NCBI GenBank assembly: GCA_973895155.1
Contig: OZ316891.1
Span: 1,364,001-1,428,000, forward strand
Direction: 5' to 3'
DNA: 64,000 bases
DNA from: Marsupella aquatica
Lineage: Eukaryota > Marchantiophyta
Below the pieces are notes generated by a model. That model saw nothing but the letters and a program-made list of their open reading frames with translations, was not told where the DNA came from and made no database searches. Below, in pieces: positions 50,012 through 61,366 of the stretch; the first letter of the stretch is position 1; each line of letters starts with the position of its first letter. Both the position numbers and the translations under genes were made by a program.

Positions 50012-51267
50012 TGGGTCCTCATTAAGTTCCTAGCTTGATATTGCTATTTCTCCATTTCTGGGCTACTCTGCACTTTCCTCAAAAGAAGAGAGAAGATCAA
50101 ATTAATAGAGACTCCGTTGCTCTGTTTAGTGTAGGTTACCGCGTTTGAACTCCATAAACTCGAGTGTCCAACCCGCCCTGACAAACCTCCAATTGGGATT
50201 CCACACCAATATGGAAATGTCTGTCGAAGGTCCTGTCATGCTGCTAATTAATTTCTCTCTGATCGGTGCTTGTTAGTCATCTGCACTATGCATGATAAAC
50301 AGCTGTCCAGTACATTCTCCATAATTCATCAGGCAAATGGACTGTCCGATTTTCCAAAGAATATCGCAGAAATCATATGGAGTAACTGCTTTCACACCAG
50401 ATAGTGCACCTTCCCTACGATTGATGCAGGAGTCGAAACCTTTTCAACGCAAACATTAGACATTCCTCAGCTTATTTAGCACTGATGTAACTCCTCATTC
50501 ATCTTTTCGGTTGCCACCTTGTACAACCATGAAGGATAAACGAAAGATGACCCCCCAAAGCAAACACTAACGGAGATGGCGTATCTACTTCTCATCTGCA
50601 ACACGAGTTTCTCACCTGAACAACTAAGCAGGCCAAGATTGCCCGGACTCTCATCGTGAGGATCTTGAGACCATGGTGCCACAAATCATGCCAAATTCTG
50701 GAAATGAAACCTAGCGTCCACGAAGTAGTTGACTGACATTAAAGCTCAAACTACCAGCCATCTTTACAATCCGGCAATTATCTCATTTGGATAAGTGCCC
50801 TGTATGCACCTGCACAGACAGCAACAACTCCTGCAATAACAATGGCCTCAGAAGGATCTGGACAACTGTCTCCAAGAGCCGAACTGAATCGAAGACACCA
50901 CCTGCTCAGACAAACGAAGACCGCGCCTTGTTTTGACCTGCACCTGCTGCTCGTCACCTTCACCTGTAAGTCCAAAGGGCATGTCAACTACAAAGACCTG
51001 CATAGGGCTACGGGCTACCTGCACCTGCAGGGAAACTCATCCGCGTCTGTGAGACTGGTCAACAGCTGGTTGTGTAAAGCTCATATTAGTTCGTTCTTAC
51101 AGCTCGAAGCCTATCAATCCATGAGTTTGAATAAATTCCTGTTCCAGCAGAAGGGCAGCAGTATCCTCCCACTCACAGATCGCAAACACAATGCATGTGC
51201 AATTCAATGGCAGACTAAACTGCCCCTGCAGCAAATGTTGAACATGTAGTACAAACTGTAGCATCTA

Positions 51268-51294
51268 TACCTGAGACCTGCGCACAAGCTCAGG
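51268..51294 (-). promoter_or_regulatory. 27-bp element conserved beyond the stop of both U2AF35 genes (copy B)
   Basis: Exact inverted counterpart of 45898-45924, located 268 bp past the stop codon of U2AF35 copy B on its own strand. Confidence 0.65.
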
Positions 51295-51562
51295 GTCTGT
51301 CAGTACCGTAGCAAATCATTCCTTGCCATTCCTGCTTCGGGTTGTTCTTTGTACGGCTTGCTGGATTCCAGATTGATGTGCGGGTTTGTGGGCTCTATTA
51401 TCTACGTCAGGACAACCCGACTCAAAACCTAGTGTGTGCTGCTTGTAGCTACAGTGAGACTCTCCTATGAACTTTCAGGACATGGCCTAATACAACCCAA
51501 AAACTCCAGGTGAAGTGTTGGGTATTTGAAAGGGTCGTGTATTACAAACCACAAAAGCAGTA

Positions 51563-53738
51563 CTAGTCCTCGTATGATCCAGAAGCACCGTTGGCATCAC
51601 CGGCAGGAGGTGCAGCCTCGGCAGCTTGCCGAGCTTCTCTCTCCCGATTCCATTGCTCAATCTTTGCTCGTCGCTCCGCACTGCCCTCACGAGCGGGACT
51701 TCTCTCTCTTCTTTGATATGGACTCCTACTTCTGCTCCTGTCTCTCCGGCTTCTTCCACCTCCTCGGCGATCGTCACCACCTCTTCTGTCATCGTAGCGG
51801 CGGTCATCCCTATCGTCATTGAATCGTCGCCCGTATCCGCGACCACCCCCTCGTCCACCACCCCTTCCCCTCCTCGGCTCAAAAGAATCCCTGACATCGA
51901 AAGACCGTTAGTCTCAGCTCCTCAATCCCACAGAAGTTGATGATACCACATTGAAGACAATAAAATGTATTCATCGACCTCTTCAGAGCAACCCACCTGT
52001 CAATAAACCTCCGAGGGCTAGGTGGCCCACGTGCTTCACCTCGACCATAAGGCGAGTGACTTCTGCTTCGGCTGCGTCTCCTGTAATTTCCAAATAGCTT
52101 CCTCCGCAGTTCCCTGAGATCATGTTGTTCACGGTCAGAACAACTCCACACACCCATCATGATCTCAAACTTGTCCAATTTGGTAGACTGAAACGGAACG
52201 TAGAAATGAAGTAATCGCAGGAAGCGAAATCACCTTGAAATTTTCTTCAAATGCATAAAATTGCAGTAACCTCCCCTGTTGCAGGTGTTTTCTTCATATT
52301 GCCTGCACGTGGCTTCTCTAAAGTCGGTAACAGGAGAGAAATCCCCAATGATAGGACGACCTGAAATTGGTCCGAAACCCACAACACATCAGCTAAGAAA
52401 TTTCGAAAAACAAAGGCAATTCAGACAGTGGGAGCACGTTTTCCAATGACGAATAGAACCTTGCTAATCTTAAAATATTAACTCAACGTCTCGAGAAATT
52501 TTAGGCAATTCAGACAAAGGACACAGCATGCACAAACCGTCAGCGAAATATGATAAACGTACCTGCATAAAATCGACCGTTGAGGGCATTCAGCGCGGCA
52601 GCGGCATGCTCCTCCTCGCGGAACTTCACATACACATTTCCGATCTGCATCACCAGTAGAACGTCACAGCAAGTCATACACTACTAGAACAGGTTTGACA
52701 GCTGAATGAACACTACACCATCTAATAATCCAGTGTAAAAAGGTCGACCGAATTGTGGCCCGTGACGGAGCATCGACTCACCATGTGATCCGCAAGATTG
52801 TCGCAGACATTCAAGTTCTCAATCTCACCGTACTTGCTGAGTTCTTCAAAAATGTCCTCGTAAAAGTCCTGCACACAGAGAGAGAGAAACCAGATGTACA
52901 AACATCGTGAAGAGCGGGACAAAAAGCGTACCCCGAAAACAGACGAAACGGAACAATGAACCTCCACCTCGAGATCATGGGAATGAATGAATAATTTTGA
53001 AGGTCGAGCCTCCAAAAGCATCACTCTTGTAAATATGTAACCCCGGGTCCCTTCACTTCTATTCAAGTATTTCAAGCTTGTTCCAGACTTTTTGACAAGC
53101 AGCAGGAGGCACGGACACGAGTTGCATCCTGTCTAGACAAACTACCACACAGCGAGGAGCTGCCTCCCGGGTGCTCTAAGTCCCATTGTGGTTGTCGGGC
53201 CCCTGACCAATTGCCGGGACGGGAATCCATGCACTACTTCGCCACTTGCGGTCAGTGTACAGAGCAGGAGTAAATTTGAAAACCCTAAAAAGTTGAAGAA
53301 GCTCGTTGGTCACTAAACAGTACAACTCATTCTTCGCATCGAACACTGGTTAATGTAATGGATGACAGACATTAGTACAGACCAGTATTGGTCAAGTTTA
53401 CAGCACCGTGAACTAACAAACCACCCAGAAGAGAAGAGTATTTCAAACAGGTCTGCTGGCCAGTCTACAACCTCCTCAAAAGTGACACTCACCTCAAAAT
53501 GCTCCTGGAGCTTGCGGGGGTCAGACTGCTGGATATTTCCGTGCTGATCAACTCCGCCGTGAAATCCTGCGTCGGGGGACTGGTACATATTTGCCAGTAG
53601 CAACGTCTGACTCGCAGTGGGACGGTTGTGCAGTCGGGAGCATCTGTCTCCATGCCGACACACTCCAATCTTGAAGTAAAACGGGCAATTCACTCGATCC
53701 TTCTCCGTGCCAAATATGGAGGCCAAATGCTCTGCCAT
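51563..53738 (-). CDS. U2AF35: U2AF small subunit (35 kDa splicing factor), copy B, six exons
   Basis: This is the paralogue of the gene at 42706-45680, facing it tail to tail. Exons: 53493-53738, 52782-52868, 52563-52644, 52234-52360, 51997-52113, 51563-51890; 328 aa. The first five exons have exactly the same lengths as copy A (246, 87, 82, 127 and 117 nt) and the same phases. Across these about 220 residues only eight amino acids differ, while synonymous sites differ widely. Both CCCH zinc fingers and the UHM are intact. The last exon is where the copies diverge: copy B has an Asp/Arg-rich insert ([18 protein letters not shown]) and ends [17 protein letters not shown], while [18 protein letters not shown] is shared. 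It is likely functional and under purifying selection. The role should match copy A; any difference probably lies in the RS tail or in expression. Confidence 0.95.
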
Positions 53739-54260
53739 GGTTGCAGCAGACTTACAACGCCGTCGAATCCCTTCGCCACGAAACTTTTCCTCCCCTTTCT
53801 ATTCCACCTCCCTTTCCGAAACGAAACGAGCCAAAACAACACCAAAAACCCTCACTCTCCCACTCGATCAACAACACGTTCACGACCGAACGCCAAACGC
53901 CGAACTTAATCCTAAACGCGCTCCACAAAATCACCACAGTGCTAGAACCATCACGGCATCGCCGCCCACTACTTCAAAGTCCTTCTCCTAAAAGCTGGTG
54001 ACGAAAACCTTGACACCAAGAGGACAAGCGGAGCTCTCCCGAGCTGGAAGGAAATTTCCCAAATGTCGGCGGAGGTGCCGCACCGTGAATCTGCCGTCCT
54101 TGGCGATCGCCCTGGACCTTGGTGCTTTCCTCCCGCTGACGGTGGTGCTCGCACTCCTCGACCTCAGCGATGTCCACTCTCTCCTTCAGTCCTTCGCATT
54201 CGCCTTCGTCTTCGCGTTGCTCTGAAGGGGGCGAAAAGCGTTTCGATGTCTATCTAGTTC
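53739..54260 (-). promoter_or_regulatory. Probable U2AF35 copy B leader and promoter
   Basis: This is upstream of the copy B start codon: CT-rich on the + strand near 53770-53830 and GC-rich with CpGs at 54000-54240. Minus-strand frames without a proper ATG cross it but look incidental. No similarity to the copy A upstream region was seen, so the two genes may be regulated differently. Confidence 0.35.
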
Positions 54261-57200
54261 GGTTACCCTAATATGATCGAGGAACGAGACCCCATCAATC
54301 GCGGGCCAATATGGGCTGGCTGGAATACCGGGCCCGATATTCTGCTGATTATCGGGACCACGAGGGATTTGCTTGACAGTTCCCAAAAATGAATTTATGT
54401 TACTTTATGATAGTATCTTCAAATTTTGGGTACATTATTGATTCAAGGTCAATGAAAGATCCGGATCATTAAGGGTGTCATCAAGGTCATTCAACGAACC
54501 AGATCATTCAGGGGTGTCATCAATATTTAGGGGTGTCATAAATAACTAGTTTCATTTACTTAATTAAATCACTCTTGGGACCAGCCATTTTTCCCTTGTG
54601 TTTTAACATTTAGCCAATTTGACTACGATTTACAAGCCCAGATCTGGCTATGGGGCATTTATGTCGATTATATTTCATTTCTGAGTATGTAGAGTACTTA
54701 TATTTCATTTCTGAGTATTGTAGAGTACTACTCGCTAACACTCCCCATAGTGCATTAGGTGGTGGCAAATGAAAGAGTTTTTTAAATTTCAGTCTAAGGA
54801 TATGAGTCTGTCTCTTTTTAATATAAATGATAGGCTATTTTTTACCTACAAAAAATGGCTGACCAGGAACCCCACCAAACGAGCCAATATGGGTCTGGTA
54901 CTTGACCCTTTGTGAAACCCACATTGGGGTGACTATAATAGGTATGAAACCTGCACTGACTACACAATTAGGCTTTGGTATGCTTTGAATGATGATGTGA
55001 GAGCACTACAGTTGGTCAGTATTGGGCTGGCTGGGAGTGAATATAGGTGGATCAGCCTGTGGACTCATGAGGGGGTCTCAAATATGGCCCATAGGGAGTC
55101 TCAGGGCAGGTTGGGTAAAACTTTGGAGGGACACACACTTGTGTTTCAGGATTTCACCACTTCATGCCGGCCAGTTCAACCCCCTCCCCACCCCCTGGCG
55201 CCCACCACGGTCTGGCTATTACAGGACCCAAAGGAAACTCAAAAGTTTGTGCACCAATCAAACTCACCTACGGGCCACATTACGGGCACTAGCCCTTACT
55301 ATCTCACGTAAGAGTGAAACACGTGTGTATTTGAGACCCCCTATTGCTTAAGCCCCCATTGTGCCCGGGTTTGGGCACCCCAATTTGGCAGCCTTACATT
55401 TTGATTGTTTTTCAAGAGCAAACATAAACAATATCATATTTTCTTTCAAACATTTTTGTACAGTTCATCTGACCCTTGAGAGACCCAGTCTAGCTCGGAA
55501 CTTGACTACCCTAGCTACCACGCACCCTACTCTTGGTGTCACTTACTCCGGCACCGAGCTCCTCTATGCTCAAGGTGTTGGGATGGCCATCTGGAAGGGA
55601 CTAATAATGAGGAGACTTGATAGCAAGGGAGCATCACACTAGCAAAGGCGATGCGCTAACTAAAGGTAGGGTAGGGTCATGCACAAGGGACTCAAATTGG
55701 CAATAAGAGCTGGTTGGGCCATGAGCAGGGGCCGGGCTTGGGCAGACAGTCCGGACCTTGAGTTGTGAGGGCTTGAGTGAGAGTTTCTCTTGGGCCTAAG
55801 TGCAATGAAGTTTAGTTCATGCACAACAATGTTTAGCACATGAGAATTGGCGGGGCTCAGGTGGAGCAGTCGAGGACCCCGAATGATGGACCATGAGTCT
55901 TGAGGGCACGGACATGAGCAGAGGCATCAGCCCGATCCCAAGGGGCTAAGGCACTTCATTTGCAAACATGTAACAAGAAACTTATGGACTGGGCAAGTTA
56001 GCTCTATGCCCAATTGCCATGGTTGGAGTCCTGGTGGGGGGGGGGGAGCGAGGGCCAAAAAAGGGACCAAAGTTGGTTAGGGGGTGACAAGTCAAAAGCA
56101 TATATGAGAAGAGTGGTCTCTCCTAGTGGGTGAGGAAGGAGCCCAAATTGTGAATGTAGCGGTTACATTACAAAGAGGAAACACTAAATGGAAACATTGA
56201 TATTTCCTCAATGAAAAGTCTGTTAGGGGATTTCTTGGATGCCTTGGAAAAATCTCAAAGGAGGACTACCTTCTCTTGATATCAACTGGGTTTGGGGGTG
56301 ACTTTGGTCCTCATGGTTGGCAAGGGCTATCCAATTGCAACCAATCCACGTTTGGTTCCTACAGGAGCTTGCATTGGGGAGACTTGGCAGAGTAGGTCTG
56401 GGTATTGAGGTCCAAGTTCACCATGCCCTTGAGCAAAAGATATGCATGTAGCAATTAGGTGCAACAAGCAAGGATGACAAAGTAGCTTGGTGGTACAATT
56501 GATAATGGGGCATCACTAATGGTTTTCCACTTGTTGGTCATTTTCAAGCATCAAGAGTTTTGTAAGAGTAAGTTCCAACATTTTCATACTGTCCATGATT
56601 TTGTGGGCAGGTCATGGGGGAATCACGAACAAATAGAAATTTCATTGGGACATTACTTTGATTCTTGAATGTTATGATCTTAAAACCTTGAGAAGTTCTT
56701 CAAAATACCATCTCCTAAACTTTGGCAAGAATTACACTGTCCACATTGGCATTTTGTGGGACTCAATCTAGTCCATGTAGGATGGAGAGATTTCTTGTAC
56801 AAGGGGACTCTTAGTATATTTTCTGTCATATTCATCTTAAACCACACATTGGGGTATAAAAACCCCCAAATATTGTTTGGTCTCACTCTGTATCTGCTCG
56901 TGGGGCCCACCTTGTACTATGTGCAGTTGCCCGTCCCCTCTGCCCGGCCTGGCTGCCCAGGCCTCATGAGTTGCTTGTCATCAACAACAACTCCGCATTC
57001 ATAGGCACTCTACAGTGATTCCAATGAACATCTCTTCTTGCATTCACGAAGAGATTCAAAAAAATCTGCATCTCCCACTAAAAGTCTAAGCTCCTCCCAT
57101 TCATCCCATTGCTCCACTGAGACCTAAAATGGGGGCATCCGGTCTCATCATTTTCCTATAGTCATGTCATCACTCCAGTACTTTGGTCTTGTAGAACCAC

Positions 57201-58909
57201 CGCCCCAAGGAGGACGTTTGCGCTGGCTACCAAAGAGTTCAGGAAACTCCATCCTTGACACTGTGGTAGGATAACTAACACTACCTAACTACAAATAGAT
57301 AAAATCTCACACTAGAGGTAGATACAACAAGACTAGTGTTCGGATTAACTCTTAGGTCTAGAGTTACGATTGAATCATAATTAGGGTTAACCTTAGTCGT
57401 AGACTAGGTTAGGTTAGTTGTGCTACACACACACACTATACCCAAATGATGTTTGCTTGGATAATGGGAACTCAGACTCCTTGTTACATAGCCAGTTGAG
57501 AAATAAGGAGAGCTTGTGTTGTGGATATTTGGGATGGCCGGTCGACCTAGAGTGTAGTAAAGTTCTTGTGTGTTCTCGTGGACGTAGCCTCATGTGGAGG
57601 TGAACCACATATCTCTATGTGTCAACTACTTGATCGTTGGATGGTTATGGGCATGTCATTGTGAATGTTGTGAATGCTCAACAAAGACCAAATGCCAAGC
57701 CCCGCGGACCGGTTGCATAATGGAGAGAGGAACTATCTAAATCTAGCTAAAAACAAGTAAAAAATGTGAAGGTAACAGTGAGGAAAATAACATTGAGTGT
57801 GCACAAGAGTGGTAGCCAGGCTTTTATCCTCACCCCACCCAAGGGCCTCTCATACACCATGATCATCATATGCCATTGGATCTAAATTTGAGGGGTGTAA
57901 TGGGTTTGCTTGTTCCACTACAAACTATAAGTGTATATTCATGGACCTAACTGATACAAGTATTTTCAAATTTCAAAATTTCACTCCATAATTGAATGTA
58001 GCACCTTCACAATCTATTGGATCGTTTGTTTTTACCCCAAGGACTACAGCTGCAATTGCATGTATAGTGGACTACAATCCATATAATCATAGGCACTTCT
58101 CCAATGTCTTCGTATGTTGGACGTGCACCTTCCTTTGTACTGTCAATGGACTGCACAAAGCTGCCCAAAGTATTCAAAAATTCAAAAAAGGATGACAACC
58201 AATGAGATTACAGCGTTCATTTATTGCTATTTTCAGACTTAATATTCATCATTAGCTTCTAATTGCTATGTTTTCCCAGATGTACATCTCATCAAGATCT
58301 ACAGTTTGAGCCCTAGATCGGATCAAACGGCCTTGAATTGGTGTATCTACAAATAGAAATCCAAGGGTGATAAAGAAGCGCAGCTCAAAGCCCAATACTG
58401 TAGCTTTCTATTCTGATAATCTTAAAATCTTAATATAAAATCATAAAATTGACTTGTGATTTGTTGTCTAGTCAATCTTGTAAAACTTGTGGGAAATTTG
58501 GGGGACTAGACTAGACAACATGTATGCAAAACATGAGTGCATTCAAAATCACACTAAACCAATTAAAGAGACCATCTTGGAGAACCTCCATAATGATCTA
58601 TAGCATGAGTGAGTACATGGAGAACCTTCCCTTAGCCTATACCCCTCCAAAGGGACTAAGAAGTGTGGGCCTAAGTGAATCTTATCCCTAGTTAATCAAG
58701 GGTGAGACCACCTATTGGACACCACCGAGGTGGTAATTGTCTTGAAAGTACTGAGTTTAATTATTTCGAGTTGCTTCCGGTTTGTATCATCCTAGCCTAA
58801 TGCTATTCTTTGGATGTCAGTAATTGCTCTAAAACAAATCAAATTAACTCTCACTCCCCAACCCTACTGGATACTAGGTTTCTATTCCAACTTGGCTAGC
58901 TAGAGTCGG

Positions 58910-58933
58910 GGTCTAGAGGCTTCACTTTAGACC
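58910..58933. repeat. 9-6-9 palindrome, family copy 3
   Basis: Arms GGTCTAGAG / CTTTAGACC (one mismatch) around the loop GCTTCA, followed by ATAGCC as in copy 1 (ATAGGC). Confidence 0.75.
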
Positions 58934-60409
58934 ATAGCCCACACTCTAGCTAGTCTCTTTACATTTATGTATCTAACTAGCCTCATGCTTGTGCATTGCA
59001 TGAAAGATCTTGAGGTGGGGCAAGATGTCGAGGAGAGGGCACAATGTCGAGGTGGGAGCATTCTTTTGAGGTGAGGGCAAGATGTCAAGATTTGTGGCTC
59101 AACATCTTGCCCTCATTCCCTTGGTTGTGTGAATATTCGCCTGGTCACCTAGGTTACCTGTCCTTGCCTGACCTGCCAGAAAATTCAAAATTCAAATTTT
59201 TGGCCTCCACCAATGATATTGTTGGATATGTTTTATCATTTTTCTCCCTCATTTTCATCATTTGATAATCTGTTTTTTTCTAAGACGTAGATCTCAAAAA
59301 GATCTGCACTTTGAGCCATAGATGGCTCATTTGATGAACGGACAAAAATAATTTGGCTCCCGATTGGAGGGCTGCGGAAGGGCGCGCATCTGCGGATGCA
59401 ACATTTGTGTTTCGGAAGTGAGTACTCCGTGTCACCTGAAGTACTTATACAGTGAATTGTGGTTTCAATAATGGCGAGGCTAGGTACCAGGAGTGGCCGT
59501 GGCAGGGACAAAGGGCAAGGTGTACCCTAGTGACGACACAATGTGGTAAGGTGGGAGCAGTACTGGCAAGAAGTACCAGCCCTCATTGATGGCTTACGAA
59601 GCAAGGCAAGGTGAGGCACTGGAATTTGGGAGCATTCAGGAGCTTATGAGGCACAGTGGGGTCCATTTGACGCATGGAGGGGAGGACAAGGCATTGGGAG
59701 AGAGGGGTTCCATTATGAGGTAAGGAGGAGGTCCATTATGATGGCTCACAAGTGTAGGCGAAGCGAGGCAAGGGAGGAGCAAGGGTTGTGGGCAGGCATA
59801 CCGTGGGCAGAGGCGGAGGCATCGGGACCAAGGGAGTACCGTCCATAGAGGCAAGGCATCGGGAGCAATGGCATTAGGAGCAAGGGATGGGATTGTCTGG
59901 CATGGGAGGCATCGCGAGGGAGGGTGGTTAAGCAATCAAGCGGTTACTGAAATTCTCCCAAATGATTGAACAGCCTTGAATGATTCCTGCCCAGAATGCA
60001 GTTCATAATGGGACTAAGGATGAAAAATGACAGCATTGTCTATTATATTTGTAGATAGTTGTAGATAAAAACACCATCAAAACGGGTCATTGTAGCGTGT
60101 GAGGAAACAGTAGAAACATTCCTTGCATGAGCAAAAAAAATCCTCACATGACTCCTAATTTTTCTATATGCAATTGCCTCGCTAACAGTAACCTGGTTGA
60201 TAACATCCATTTTGGGGACTCCTCTCTTTGCTAGAGATCTGGCTAACCATCTGGAGTCATAAAAAACACACAAACAATAGAAAAGACAGCAAAAAGCAAA
60301 AGAAATTTAAAACCACAAGTGTCTAGCTAACAATACTCCCCTTGCTAACAAAATTCTTGTTTGCTCGCATTATTGAATACCTCCCATCAAAAGAAGGATA
60401 AGGGCCTCA

Positions 60410-60484
60410 CGTATAGAGTACAGCCTTTAGACCCAGATCAAAACAAGGATAAGGGCCACAGGTATAGAGTAAAACCTCTAGACC
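60410..60484. repeat. 9-6-9 palindromes, family copies 4 and 5 in tandem
   Basis: 60410-60433 (arms CGTATAGAG / CTTTAGACC, loop TACAGC) and 60461-60484 (arms GGTATAGAG / CTCTAGACC, loop TAAAAC). Each is preceded by AAGGATAAGGGCC, so the two arose by a local duplication of about 51 bp. Confidence 0.75.
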
Positions 60485-61366
60485 AAGACTATGGGGGCTC
60501 AACTATAGTTTGGGATGGAACATGAAACAGACATTATTTTACTCCATATCTACTTATCAGCAAAATTTTACTCAAGATCTACTTATTAGTAATGCTTGGG
60601 CATTTCATTCACGATCTAAGCAAAGCTTGCCCATTCAGGTTAGTAAGTAGCAAGAGTGGTCCACTACCATGGGTGACGAAGGTATTCTTGTGAAAGGAGA
60701 CGCCTAGAAAAGCCATGTGGGTCTTGATTAACGAAGGAAAGACATCCTCGATGTACAAATGCGCAAAAACCACTCATTTTAGAATGAGCTCTGAACAATT
60801 TCACAACAATTTCACAACCATGAAGGGAAAGCCTTCTTCAATCCTGTGCCTAAAACAACATCATCTCGACGTTCGGGGTGCTGATGGGAAGGAGGGTGGG
60901 CGGGTGACGAAAAGATCTTGTCTGAGCCTCTTCCAGAATGTCCATTCGGAATATTAGATCACCAATTCACACCAATTTTATCGTAGTGGCATTGATAGTT
61001 TCTTCAATCGGTGGTACGCAGGTGGGATTGCCATTGAAGAGAGCGTACTGAAGCTCTCCCAGGTCCGTGTATGGCTTGCTGATGAACATTCACTGGAGCT
61101 CGTTGAGATAGGTGAGGCTCAGTGTGTAGTAGTAGTCCCGCAAACACGCCGAGTGATGTCCGAACGCCACAGGCTTTGAGCAGATAGTCCATGAGGACTG
61201 GAGCTAGCTGTCAAACCAAACGCTGGACGCACATTCCACTGCATCAGCACCTTTGGTAGTCCGAACTCTCCTGCAATTGTTTTGAATTCATCTCCATCGT
61301 CCTTCCGTGTTGTAAATGGGGTGTAACATTGTCAGATTGCAAGTCAAAGAAGATCTCCATAACGCT

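Larger units (their letters stand above)
45681..51562. other. Region between the convergent U2AF35 genes
   Basis: This contains both 3' untranslated regions, a 27-bp element conserved between the two genes, and 5 kb of gene-free DNA with tandem repeats, T/C-rich and G-rich tracts. No open frame within it resembles a protein. Confidence 0.6.
54261..61366. other. Seven-kilobase gene-poor, repeat-rich region
   Basis: No frame longer than about 110 codons and no family similarity. It contains short tandem duplications (for example the block TATTTCATTTCTGAGTAT at 54671 and 54700), a run of eleven G at 56036-56046, three members of the 9-6-9 palindrome family, and a purine-rich degenerate tract at about 59470-59930. 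The last few hundred bases may be the 3' untranslated region of the coiled-coil gene to the right. Confidence 0.55.

Noticed and set aside
53974-54225. Minus and plus frames upstream of U2AF35 copy B
   Set aside because: No proper ATG for the minus frame; probably GC-rich leader sequence of U2AF35 copy B.
59636-59935. 99-codon Pro/Leu-rich minus frame
   Set aside because: Mirror of a purine-rich degenerate tract; repetitive composition and no similarity.
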